Of a stretch of DNA of 64,000 nucleotides, positions 9,067 through 18,212 are shown one piece after another (position 1 is the stretch's first letter; every line of letters starts with the position of its first letter). Position numbers and translations under genes: made by a program. Origin of the DNA: an uncultured Bacteroides sp. GTDB lineage: Bacteria > Bacteroidota > Bacteroidia > Bacteroidales > Bacteroidaceae. The notes beneath the pieces are model-generated. The model was not told the origin of the DNA. It ran no database searches and saw only the letters and a list, made by a program, of their open reading frames with translations. The DNA lies in contig CAMWGU010000010.1 of assembly GCA_947173895.1 (NCBI GenBank), forward strand, positions 1-64,000, in the 5' to 3' direction.

Positions 9067-10458
9067 ATGAAAAACTTGAAAAAGATATTGGGATGTGCGG
9101 CGTTGGCCCTTTTCTCAATGAACTTGCATGCTCAGGAGCAGGTGCAGGGATTTGTGCATCAGCAGTCGAAGGCTACAGATTATGTATGGCCCACCGATCA
9201 ACAGGTATTGGATAAGCTGGATAAATGGCAGGACCAGAAATTTGGAGTGTTGTTTCACTGGGGATTGTATTCTGTACCGGGCATTGTAGAATCGTGGTCC
9301 ATTTGTTCGGAAGATGTGGACTGGATCAGTCGTAAGAAAAATCTGCCATACGATGAGTACAAGAAATGGTATTGGGGACTGAAAGACTCTCTGAACCCTG
9401 TGAACTTCAATCCGGAGCAATGGGCGGAAGTGATGCAGGATGCCGGTATGAAATATATGATATTTACTACTAAACATCATGACGGATTTTGTACTTTCGA
9501 TTCTAAATATACCGATTTTTCCATAGCGAACGGGCCGTTCAGAAATAACCCGCGTAAGGATGTGGCTTATCATGTGTTTGATGCGTTTCGTAAGAAGGGC
9601 TTTATGATGGGATGCTATTTCTCCAAGCCCGACTGGCATTGCGAATGGTTTTGGAATCCTTATTTCGCCACAGCCAACCGCCGCATCAATTACAAGAAAG
9701 AAAACCATCCGGACTGGTGGAAAAATTATCAGACTTTTACGCAGAACCAGTTGGACGAGTTGATGACCCGTTATGGCAGCTTCGATATCTTGTGGTTGGA
9801 CGGAGGCTGGGTGACCGGCGACGATATTAATTTGGATGGCGTCTTGGAGAAGGCACGCAAGCAGCATCCCGGGTTGATTTCGGTAGATCGTAGCATCCGC
9901 GGCAAGAATGAGAATTACCAGACTCCGGAACGTGGTATTCCCGAAACACAGTTGGATTACCCATGGGAAAGCTGTATTACGTTGAGCAATGACTGGGGAT
10001 GGGTGCCCAATGCACCTTTCAAATCACCTCAAAAAGTGATTAATATGTTGAGCGAGATCACTGCCAAAGGTGGTTGTCTGTTGCTGGGAGTCGGTCCTAC
10101 GGCAGATGGCGTGATTGAAGAAGAGGTGGTAAAACGCCTGCACGAAGTGGGCGAATGGTTGCGCATCAATGGAAAAGCAATTTATAACACTCGCACTACT
10201 CCGGTTTATCACGATGGTAATGTATGGTTCACCGCTGATAAGGACGGGCGTACTTTGTATGCCATTTATGCATTGCCCGAAGGAGAAGAATTACCGGCAG
10301 TTATTGAATGGACGGGTAATCTGCCCAAGGGAACGATGAAGCTGCTGAAAGGCAACAAAAGTGTGAAATATACGGTGAAAGACGGAAAAGTGCTTGTCAC
10401 TTTACCCAAAGGCATGAAGAACGAACCGGTGGCATTTTCTTTTACTTTGAAAAAATAA
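9067..10458 (+). CDS. secreted alpha-L-fucosidase, GH29 (second paralogue)
   Basis: 463 residues from ATG 9067; an upstream in-frame TTG at 9052 would only lengthen the signal peptide. The signal peptide ends near NLHAQE. The same GH29 motifs as the gene at 2819 are present: FGVLFHWGLYSVPG, IFTTKHHDGFCTFDSKYTDF, and LWLDGGW with Asp245 as nucleophile. The most divergent stretch is after ESWSICSED, where this copy has one extra residue. The paired paralogues flank two other cluster genes and may differ in linkage preference. The gene starts a transcript after the terminator at 8713 and is 15 nt from the GH3 gene. Confidence 0.93.
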   Translation: MKNLKKILGCAALALFSMNLHAQEQVQGFVHQQSKATDYVWPTDQQVLDKLDKWQDQKFGVLFHWGLYSVPGIVESWSICSEDVDWISRKKNLPYDEYKKWYWGLKDSLNPVNFNPEQWAEVMQDAGMKYMIFTTKHHDGFCTFDSKYTDFSIANGPFRNNPRKDVAYHVFDAFRKKGFMMGCYFSKPDWHCEWFWNPYFATANRRINYKKENHPDWWKNYQTFTQNQLDELMTRYGSFDILWLDGGWVTGDDINLDGVLEKARKQHPGLISVDRSIRGKNENYQTPERGIPETQLDYPWESCITLSNDWGWVPNAPFKSPQKVINMLSEITAKGGCLLLGVGPTADGVIEEEVVKRLHEVGEWLRINGKAIYNTRTTPVYHDGNVWFTADKDGRTLYAIYALPEGEELPAVIEWTGNLPKGTMKLLKGNKSVKYTVKDGKVLVTLPKGMKNEPVAFSFTLKK

Positions 10459-10473
10459 GAAGGAGCAGATAGG

Positions 10474-12846
10474 ATGAAAAACGTAAAAAACATAATGAAA
10501 ACAAGCAGATTGTTGGGATTATTTGTGCTGGCAGGCGTATGCGGTGCCGGACAGCTTGCAGCCCAACAACCACTATACAAGCAAGCGTCTGCTCCTACGG
10601 AATATAGGGTGAAGGACTTGCTGGAACGGATGACGGTGGAGGAAAAAGTGGGGCAGTTGTGTTGTCCGTTGGGATGGGAAATGTATACCAAGACTAGTAA
10701 GAATGGAGTGACGATCTCCGATGTGTATAAGGAGAAAATGAACGAGGCACCTATCGGTTCGTTCTGGGCCGTACTGCGTGCCGATCCGTGGACACAGAAA
10801 ACACTGGAGACCGGACTGAATCCTGAACTGGCAGCGAAGGCACTGAATGCACTCCAGAAGTATGCCGTAGAGGAAACTCGTTTGGGTATTCCGGTCCTGT
10901 TTGCCGAGGAATGCCCGCACGGACACATGGCCATCGGAACCACCGTATTCCCCACTTCGCTGGCACAGGCCAGTACGTGGAACGAGGAACTGATACGGCG
11001 GATGGGCGAGGCCATTGCGTTGGAGGCCCGCCTGCAAGGAGCCAACATCGGCTATGGCCCGGTGCTGGACATAGCCCGCGAGCCGCGTTGGTCGCGCATG
11101 GAGGAGACATTTGGCGAAGATCCTGTGTTGACGGCAGTCATGGGAGTGGCGATGATGAAGGGCATGCAGGGCGAGGTGCAGAACGATGGAAAACACCTGT
11201 ATTCTACGTTGAAGCATTTTGCGGCATACGGAGTGCCTGAATCCGGACACAACGGTGCTCGTACCAATTGTGGCATGCGTCAGTTGCTTTCCGAGTACCT
11301 GCCTCCTTTCAAAAAAGCGGTAGAAGTGGGCGTGGGAACCATCATGACTTCCTATAACTCGATAGACGGGGTGCCTTGTACGGCCAACAAGGAGCTGCTG
11401 ACCGATGTGTTGCGCAACCAGTGGGGATTCAAGGGATTTATCTATTCCGATTTGTTAAGCATAGAAGGCATTGCGGGCATGCGTGCTGCCAAAGATACAA
11501 AGGAAGCTGCGGTGAAGGCGTTGAAGGCCGGGCTGGATATGGACTTGGGCGGAAATGCTTTTGGCAAGAATTTGAAGAAGGCATTCGAAGAGGGACTGAT
11601 AACGATGGCCGATTTGGATAGGGCAGTCGGCAATGTGTTGCGACTGAAGTTCCAAATGGGCTTGTTCGAGAATCCGTATGTGTCTCCCGAAGTGGCTAAG
11701 AAGCTGGTACGCTCCAAGGAACATAAGGAACTGGCTCGGCAAGTGGCTCGTGAAGGAGTGGTACTGCTGAAGAATGAAGGCGTGTTGCCGTTAAGCAAGA
11801 ACCTGAAACAGCTGGCAGTCATTGGCCCGAATGCAGATATGATGTACAATCAGTTGGGAGACTATACCGCTCCTCAGGACCGGAAGGAAGTGGTTACTGT
11901 GTTGGATGGCATCCGTGCTGCTGTGTCAAAGGGCACGCGGGTGACCTACGTGAAAGGATGTGCGGTGCGTGATACGACTGCTACCGACATTCCGGCTGCT
12001 GTGGCTGCTGCACAGGCGGCAGATGCGGTGGTATTGGTTGTGGGTGGTTCCAGTGCCCGCGACTTCAAGACTAAATACATCAGTACCGGTGCCGCTACTG
12101 TTTCCGAAGATGCCAAGACCTTGCCCGATATGGATTGTGGAGAAGGATTCGACCGCAGTTCTCTGCACCTGTTGGGCGATCAGGAGAAACTGATTCGTGC
12201 TGTTGCCGCTACGGGTAAGCCGTTGGTCATTGTTTATATTCAGGGACGTGCAATGAATATGAATCTGGCTGCCGAGAAGGCGCAGGCATTGCTGACCGCC
12301 TGGTATCCCGGCGAGCAGGGTGGTATGGGTATTGCCGACATCTTGTTTGGCGATTACAATCCGGCTGGACGTTTGCCGGTGTCTGTTCCGCGCAACGAAG
12401 GACAGTTGCCCGTGTTCTATTCACAAGGCACGCAGCGTGACTATGTGGAGGGAAAAGGTACGCCGCTTTATGCTTTTGGCTACGGGCTGAGCTATACCAA
12501 GTTCTCGTATAGCGGTCTGGAACTTCAGAAGGGAAATGACCCCGAAACCTTGCAGCAGGTGACTTGCACGGTTACCAACGCAGGCGACCGCGACGGTGAG
12601 GAAGTAGTGCAGCTTTACATTGGCGACAAGGCGGCATCTGTAGCACAACCGCCTATGCTGCTGAAAGCTTTTCAACGTATTTTCCTGAAGAAGGGAGAAA
12701 GCAAACAAGTGACTTTCTGCCTGAGAAAAGATGACTTGGCTATCTACGACCTGGAAATGAACTATGTGGTAGAGCCGGGTGACTTCAAGGTGATGGTGGG
12801 CGCGGCTTCCGATGACATTCGTCTGGAAGGTGAGTTCGCGTTGTAG
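10474..12846 (+). CDS. periplasmic glycoside hydrolase family 3 (beta-glucosidase/xylosidase type)
   Basis: 790 residues with a signal peptide (to about AGQLAAQQ); ATG 10495 is an alternative start. Order of parts: N-terminal GH3 barrel (about 35-390) with GYGPVLDIAREPRWSR and nucleophile Asp326 in FIYSDLLS; alpha/beta sandwich (about 410-640) with KNEGVLPLSK and LLTAWYPGEQGG; C-terminal fibronectin-III-like domain (about 690-790) after YAFGYGLSYTKF. Length is normal for bacterial three-domain GH3. Probable job: trimming beta-linked Glc, Xyl or GlcNAc from oligosaccharides released by the neighbouring fucosidases. Substrate is not predictable from sequence. Confidence 0.92.
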   Translation: MKNVKNIMKTSRLLGLFVLAGVCGAGQLAAQQPLYKQASAPTEYRVKDLLERMTVEEKVGQLCCPLGWEMYTKTSKNGVTISDVYKEKMNEAPIGSFWAVLRADPWTQKTLETGLNPELAAKALNALQKYAVEETRLGIPVLFAEECPHGHMAIGTTVFPTSLAQASTWNEELIRRMGEAIALEARLQGANIGYGPVLDIAREPRWSRMEETFGEDPVLTAVMGVAMMKGMQGEVQNDGKHLYSTLKHFAAYGVPESGHNGARTNCGMRQLLSEYLPPFKKAVEVGVGTIMTSYNSIDGVPCTANKELLTDVLRNQWGFKGFIYSDLLSIEGIAGMRAAKDTKEAAVKALKAGLDMDLGGNAFGKNLKKAFEEGLITMADLDRAVGNVLRLKFQMGLFENPYVSPEVAKKLVRSKEHKELARQVAREGVVLLKNEGVLPLSKNLKQLAVIGPNADMMYNQLGDYTAPQDRKEVVTVLDGIRAAVSKGTRVTYVKGCAVRDTTATDIPAAVAAAQAADAVVLVVGGSSARDFKTKYISTGAATVSEDAKTLPDMDCGEGFDRSSLHLLGDQEKLIRAVAATGKPLVIVYIQGRAMNMNLAAEKAQALLTAWYPGEQGGMGIADILFGDYNPAGRLPVSVPRNEGQLPVFYSQGTQRDYVEGKGTPLYAFGYGLSYTKFSYSGLELQKGNDPETLQQVTCTVTNAGDRDGEEVVQLYIGDKAASVAQPPMLLKAFQRIFLKKGESKQVTFCLRKDDLAIYDLEMNYVVEPGDFKVMVGAASDDIRLEGEFAL

Positions 12847-12936
12847 GAACCGTTGTGAAACCCTATTGGGAATATTGAAACGGCTTTCTTATTTGAACCG
12901 TGAAAAGGTTTAGTTTGTCTGTATAAAAAAACGAGG

Positions 12937-13016
12937 ACGGCTTCGTTGACTTTTGCAAGCGGCTTCATACGGCATCGAAGCCGCTTGCATGAGTTGCCGA
13001 AGCCGCTTGCATAAAA
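12937..13016. repeat. 22-bp phased palindrome array A
   Basis: In the gap after GH3, GGCTTC occurs at 12939 and 12961 and its complement GAAGCC at 12977 and 12999, each pair exactly 22 bp apart. TGCAAGCGGCTTC (12954-12966) is inverted exactly at 12977-12989 and again at 12999-13011. The outer edges carry TTTT and AAAA. A hairpin could end the GH3 transcript, but there is no U tract directly after it. Confidence 0.75.
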
Positions 13017-13119
13017 AGGCTATATAGACAGGAGAAAACTGTGGCATAATATATGTTCCATGGAATATTAATATAAATGTTCGTCGGTGTTATTATCGTA
13101 TTGTGTTAAATATCATGCA

Positions 13120-15324
13120 ATGAAATATATCTGCTTGTTTTTAGGACTTTGGATTTCCCAATCCATAAAGGCACAACTGCCCGATGATTATCGGTCGGAA
13201 CAGATTGCGTTGCGGTTGAACCAAGCAACCTTGTTGCCCGGAGATAGCTTGGATGTAGAAGGACAAGTAACCTGCATGGCTTCTGATCGCTTTTTACCTT
13301 ATAGTCATTATTTATATGTGGAATGTATATCGGCGGCCGATTCCATTTTATGTCGCCAAAAGGTAAGTTGTAAGAACAAGGGGTATTTCCGAACCCGATT
13401 AGGCATTGAGTATGATTGGCCTCCGGGCATTTATTATGTGCGTGCTTATACACGGTTGATGATGAATTTCGGTTCAGAAGGTTTCCCAGTGCAACCTTTT
13501 GGGGTAAATAAGGAATTTACCGGACGAGGAGTAGGTGGTCAAGGTTTGCATTGTCGGATGGCGATAGTGGGAGGTAATCTTTTGAATGGTTGTCTGCAAC
13601 GGTTGGTCTTTAGTTTGCAGGACGAAAAGGGAATCCCTGTTTCCATGCCGTTATATCTGATGAATGAAAAGGGTGATACGCTTTCTTCAGTCTGGACTTC
13701 GCGGGCGGGATTGGCTTTGTTGCGCTTCATGCCTCAGCCGGATTGCCGGTATTTCCTTTCTACGGAAAGAGGTGAACAGTTTGCTTTGCCTGCAACTGCC
13801 TCGAGCGGATGTCAGATACATGGTGATTTGAAAGGAAATCGAATCAGTTACCGGATACAAGGAGATGATGTGCCCACTTCTTTCCGTTTGTGTACTTACG
13901 ACCGATGGAATGGAGTGGTGGAGTACGACATGGGACATAAAAGTTCAGGGATTATTCTTCTTGAAGGTAGTCCGGAGGTAGTTTCTCTGTTCTTGACGGA
14001 CAAGGAAGGGAAAGTAGTGTCAGAATCTACATTGCATGCTCCCATATCTCGTGACAGGGCTTTTCCGGAGGTGGCCGCTACTCTTCAAGTTGGTGATACG
14101 TTGCACTATGTGTTGCCTCCGCTAGAAGATGAATCTCGGATATGGATACGTGTAGTGCCCGATGGCATACCGGCTTGTCCGATGGAAGCCTCTCTCCGTT
14201 ACGAAGCGGATTGTGAATCACCCCTGCCTTTCCCCCTGACTGTTTATGCTTTTTCGGAAGCGGATGCCCGGAACGACTTGTATATGTGGCTGTGTTCGGC
14301 CAGCTTCAAGCGTTTCGATTTGAAGGAAGTCTTGCAAAAAAGAAAGGAGATGTATCGGTATATGCCGGAAGAGAATTTGGTATTTAAGGGAAAGGTGATG
14401 GAGATGAATGGCCATCCCTTGCGGGGAGGACATCTTGTGGCATACCATACAGGGCGGAATGTGGTCTATGATGCGGATGTGGAAGATAACGGAAGTTTCG
14501 CGATGGCAGTGGATGATTTTCAGGAAGGAGAAAGTTTCTATTTGCAGGGGCAGTCGCTCAAAGGAATATTTGGTTATTATACCTATCAGATTGACAATGA
14601 TACGTTTCCCGCTGTATCTGCCATCCGCCGACATTCACCGCTGAAAGGATACGCTGAAGAGTTGGCAGTATTGGGAGAGACAGGACTGAAAGGAACAACG
14701 ATGGATGTGGAGCAGAATATCCAACTACCCGAAGTGGAAATCGAAGCGAGGTTGAGAGGAACGCCTCCTAAACCTACCCAGAAATTTTATGAGGTGAATT
14801 ATGTGGACCGCAGGAAGATGGAAGAGTATAATTATCAGACCTTGTATGAAGTTTTTTAGAGTATGCCGGGTGTCACCATCCGAGAAGGAACGGATGAATA
14901 CAATGTCCGTATTTACGAACTCCTAGGTAATAGAGGCTCTTCTACTTTGGATGGAAGTAGTTTGATTGTTTTACTGGACGGGTTCAGAGTGGATAAGTAT
15001 GACTTGCTGTCTGTTTTCAATATGCCGATTACTGAGATTGAAAGTGTGGGAGTCTTGAAGCCGTGGCAGGCACTGGCCGTTGTAGGAGGGGCTATTGACG
15101 GGTGTGTTTGTATAAAGACCCGGGGCGTAAGCAGATTGGGAGAAGAAAAATCAAGAGGTATTTATTATGAGCCGTTCGGCTTGTCGGGGGCGTTGCTTCC
15201 GCAACAGCCGGAGCCTAATTCTTGGATTGCCGAGAAACCGGGAAGTTACAAGTTGCTTTTGGATATTGTTACTGATACGGAAGTTCGTTCGTTTGTCTGT
15301 TCGTTTCGAGTTGTTGCCCGTTGA
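13120..15324 (+). pseudogene. MG2-like/TonB-plug protein interrupted by an in-frame amber codon
   Basis: From ATG 13120 (signal peptide MKYICLFLGLWISQSIKAQ) a frame of 579 residues stops at TAG 14857-14859. The same frame continues without shift to 15324 for another 154 codons. Residues 20-120 look like a macroglobulin MG2-type domain (LNQATLLPGDSLDVEG). The end of part one (NYQTLYEVF) and the start of part two (SMPGVTIREG, then a plug-like segment VLLDGFRVDKYDLLSVFNM) together form one TonB-dependent-receptor plug domain cut by the stop. A single CAG to TAG change would explain it. Intact, it would be a 734-residue periplasmic protein. Alternatives are a real short protein plus orphan, or a sequencing error. 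Confidence 0.75.
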
Positions 15325-15340
15325 TGGCTTTCAATAGAGA

Positions 15341-15389
15341 ATGCCGATGAAGAACCTGAATGTGTCAGGCCTTCATCGGCATTTTATTA
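15341..15389. terminator. bidirectional terminator between convergent genes
   Basis: ATGCCGATGAAG (15341-15352) is inverted exactly at 15371-15382, with an inner CCTGA/TCAGG extension, then TTTTATT. It separates the rightward plug gene from the leftward GH92 gene. Confidence 0.8.
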
Positions 15390-15407
15390 AGCGGTAATCG
15401 GTTGTTT

Positions 15408-17600
15408 TTACTTCATCTTATATACCAGTGTACCTCCTTTTACGATGTCCTCGTGTGCGATGTAGTTCTTGGTATATGGTTCCCCGTTCAGGGTGATGCT
15501 GTCGATATACTTATGTTCCTTGGACAGTCCTTCCGCTATAATGGTGAAAGTCTTTCCGTCTGCCAGGTGCAATACGATTTCGGGCATTTGCGGAGCACCG
15601 AATACGTAATTGCCGCTCACAGGATCCACCGGATAGAATCCCATGGCCGAGAACATGTACCAGGCGGACATCTGTCCACAGTCGTCATTGCCGCAAAGGC
15701 CGTCGGGTTCGGGACGGTATTGGGTGTCGAAGATTTCGCGGATCAGTTCTTGGGTGCGTTCGGGACGGCCGGCCAGTGTATATAAATAGGTGATGTGGTG
15801 GCTGGGCTCGTTGCCGTGGGCATATTGTCCGATCAGTCCGGTCACATCGGCCTGGGTGGTTTCCAGTTTCAGGGTGAACAAGGAATCCAGCTTGGTCAGG
15901 AAGGCTTCTTCTCCGCCGAACAGTTTGATTAGTCCGGGCACGTCGTGTTGCACATGCCAGGTGTATTGCCATGCGTTGCCTTCGGTGTAGTCGCCGCCTA
16001 CGCTTTCCGAGTGTCCCACTTGGCTGGGGTTGAACGGCGATTTCCAGGTTCCGTCGGCTTTGCGCGGACGCATGAACTGGGTTTCTGTGTCGAACAGGTT
16101 CTTATAGAAATCGGCCCGTTTGGCAAAATAAGCGGCATCTTCCTCTTTGCCCATCCGGCGGGCCATGTCGGCGGCTGCGTAGTCATCGTAGACCGACTCC
16201 AGGGTGGAAGATACAGATTCGGTGTTGATCAGATCGGTGGGCAGGTAGCCATATTTCATATAGGTCTCCCAATCCGATTTCAACTTGTGCGATACGGTTT
16301 GTGTATTCTTTATGGCCTGGAAGGCGCGTTCGGCATCGAAGCCGCGGAAGCCTTTGCGGTAGGCTTCGGCCACTACAGATACTCCGTGGTTGCCCACCAT
16401 GCAATAGTTCTCTTTGCCCCAAAGTCCCCAGATGGGCAGGAAGCCTTGTACCTCGGCCTGCTCGACGACGGAGCTGACAAAGCCGTCCACTCTTTCGGGC
16501 ACTATCAAAGTGTAGAACGGATGGGCGGCGCGGTAAGTGTCCCAAAAGGAGAAGGTGGAATAGAATGTCCCGTTATCGGCTTTTACTATCGAGTCGGCCG
16601 CGTTGCGGTAGTGTCCGTCCACATCGGCTATTTGGTTGGGTTGGATCAGGGCATGATAGAAGCTGGTATAGAAGTTGGTCTTCTCGTCCGTAGTGCCGGT
16701 CACGTCGATGCGGCTCAGGTAACTGTTCCATTCGTCGTGGGCGGCTTGTCTCACTCCCTCGAAATCCCATCCGGTCATTTCCGCTTCCAGGTTCTTTTTG
16801 GCTCCTTCTACTCCGGTGGTCGACAGGGCCACTTTCATCAGCAGTTCTTCTTCCGGTTTCAGGTCGAAAGTGGCGATGATGCGTTTGCCTTTCTCGGTTT
16901 CAGCCATGGGCAGGTACAGCGAGTCGGTGACGGGGCGGTTGAACTTCATGACAAAGAAGTAGTCTTGGTTTACCCATACGCTGTTGCGTACATGGCCGGT
17001 CAGTGTCTGTGCGTCTTCCCAGTTCGTTTCGCAGCTCCGCACCTGTGAGTGGTATTGGTTCTCGTTCCACACGGGACCGTGTTGCAGGTCGATCAATATG
17101 GAGGCCGAGTCGGTGGCATGGTAGGTGTACCGGTGCAACGCCGCATGGGCAGATGCGGTCAGTTCCGCCTTCACGCCGGCATCGGTCAGTTCTGCTGTGT
17201 AGTATCCGGGTGTGGCCGCCTCCTTGTCTTTGGGGAAGTGGCTGCGGTAGGCGTCCCAGTTGCGGGCGCGTGTTCCGGTGACGGGCATCACCAGAATGTC
17301 TCCCAGGTCCATACATCCTGTACCGTTGAGGTGGGTCTGTGTAAATCCCCATATCAGGGAGTCGCTGTACACATATTCCGAGCAATATCTCCAGCCGATG
17401 GCTCCGGTGACGGGGCTGGTCTGAATCATGCCGAAGGGGCGGCAGGCTCCGGGGAAGGTATGTCCGTTGTCGGCTGCTCCGATGAAAGGGTTGACATACT
17501 GGGTGTAGTCGGTTTCGTTGGGCTTCTGTTGCGTAGGAGAGCAACCGAAGAACGATCCTGTCAATGCAAGTGCGCAAAGGATAGAATTGCTTTTCTTCAT
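15408..17600 (-). CDS. GH92 alpha-mannosidase, lipoprotein
   Basis: 730 residues; N-terminal lipoprotein signal with lipobox SFFGC, so probably anchored to a membrane. GH92 exo-acting, calcium-dependent alpha-mannosidases trim mannose from N-glycans; linkage here is unknown. Family motifs: YVNPFIGAADNGHTFPGA, FGMIQTSPVTGAIGWRYC, FSFWDTYRAAHPFYTL, GLCGNDDCGQMSAWYMFSA and the following FYPVDPVSGNYVFG. Length agrees with the family. It is oriented against the GH29/GH3 cluster and has its own promoter, so it need not share regulation. Confidence 0.95.
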   Translation of the reverse strand: MKKSNSILCALALTGSFFGCSPTQQKPNETDYTQYVNPFIGAADNGHTFPGACRPFGMIQTSPVTGAIGWRYCSEYVYSDSLIWGFTQTHLNGTGCMDLGDILVMPVTGTRARNWDAYRSHFPKDKEAATPGYYTAELTDAGVKAELTASAHAALHRYTYHATDSASILIDLQHGPVWNENQYHSQVRSCETNWEDAQTLTGHVRNSVWVNQDYFFVMKFNRPVTDSLYLPMAETEKGKRIIATFDLKPEEELLMKVALSTTGVEGAKKNLEAEMTGWDFEGVRQAAHDEWNSYLSRIDVTGTTDEKTNFYTSFYHALIQPNQIADVDGHYRNAADSIVKADNGTFYSTFSFWDTYRAAHPFYTLIVPERVDGFVSSVVEQAEVQGFLPIWGLWGKENYCMVGNHGVSVVAEAYRKGFRGFDAERAFQAIKNTQTVSHKLKSDWETYMKYGYLPTDLINTESVSSTLESVYDDYAAADMARRMGKEEDAAYFAKRADFYKNLFDTETQFMRPRKADGTWKSPFNPSQVGHSESVGGDYTEGNAWQYTWHVQHDVPGLIKLFGGEEAFLTKLDSLFTLKLETTQADVTGLIGQYAHGNEPSHHITYLYTLAGRPERTQELIREIFDTQYRPEPDGLCGNDDCGQMSAWYMFSAMGFYPVDPVSGNYVFGAPQMPEIVLHLADGKTFTIIAEGLSKEHKYIDSITLNGEPYTKNYIAHEDIVKGGTLVYKMK

Positions 17601-17627
17601 AGATTCGCGATTTATTAATTTTTTGCG

Positions 17628-17635
17628 TAAAGATA
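17628..17635 (-). promoter_or_regulatory. -7 box of the GH92 gene
   Basis: Minus-strand TATCTTTA, one mismatch to TAnnTTTG, 28 bp upstream of the GH92 start codon. Confidence 0.45.
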
Positions 17636-17778
17636 GCGGTTTTTCTGGGAAATAGGAAACGCTTGGTCGGATTTAGAGCGCAATTCTCCCCGTGTGTAAT
17701 GCATTATTTTGCTAATTGGCTGTGTATGAATGGGAAATGTATCCGTTTCGGCTTGTGGAAAGCCTTGTACGCCCCCGT

Positions 17779-17873
17779 CGAAAAACACGTACGTACGTGT
17801 GGCCCTACGCGACCGTATGTGTAGCCCTACACATACGTATGTGTGAGCCTACACGTACGTACGTGTTTTTTCG
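17779..17873. repeat. 22-bp phased palindrome array B (ACGTACGT type)
   Basis: The 612-bp gap 17601-18212 has no credible gene. It contains four consecutive units starting at 17786, 17808, 17830 and 17852, exactly 22 bp apart. Units 1 and 4 carry the perfect palindrome CACGTACGTACGTG; unit 3 carries CACATACGTATGTG, where both arms changed together; unit 2 is degenerate. Spacers are variants of GGCCCTA/GAGCCTA. The whole block is flanked by CGAAAAACACG and its complement CGTGTTTTTTCG. The same kind of unit recurs at 43926-44007. Confidence 0.9.
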
Positions 17874-18064
17874 CCTGTTTTTATGTCCCGAAAACGCCTG
17901 TTTTCTGCCTGTCGGAACGATGGGCGGAAGATACTTCGGGCAGGGCCGGTGTTACGGACAAAAAAGGCCGTGGTGGCGAAAAGGAGAATGGGAAATGCAT
18001 GTGTGCAAATGCGATAATGGTTAATTTTTTGGTTTATTTCACCTGACAGATTGATTTAAATATC

Positions 18065-18072
18065 TATATTTG
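18065..18072 (+). promoter_or_regulatory. -7 box of argF'
   Basis: TATATTTG is a perfect TAnnTTTG. The inferred start near 18079 leaves a leader of about 134 nt, long enough for attenuation, although no leader peptide or ARG box was identified. Confidence 0.55.
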
Positions 18073-18212
18073 TGCGATAAAAGTAGCAAAAGATGTGGCA
18101 TGTCAATTGTAAAGGCGGCGCATTGGGTGTGAGGCGGATGTCAGCACTGGTAGACCCGATGTCGGAGTGGCTGATGAGAGGAAATGGGCGAATAAGAGAA
18201 TAACAATATATA

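Noticed and set aside
13120..15324. Recoding of TAG as an amino acid
   Set aside because: Many other genes in the window end in ordinary stops, no suppressor tRNA or recoding signal is seen, and a single nonsense mutation is simpler.
15945..17048. Long plus-strand frame opposite GH92
   Set aside because: Antisense shadow of an intact, recognisable GH92 gene; no domain or ribosome-binding context.
17716..18024. Small ORFs with KTRTYV-like repeats here and at 43657-44221
   Set aside because: They are read through the 22-bp DNA arrays, whose period is not a multiple of three, so each unit is read in a new frame; no coding signal outside the array.
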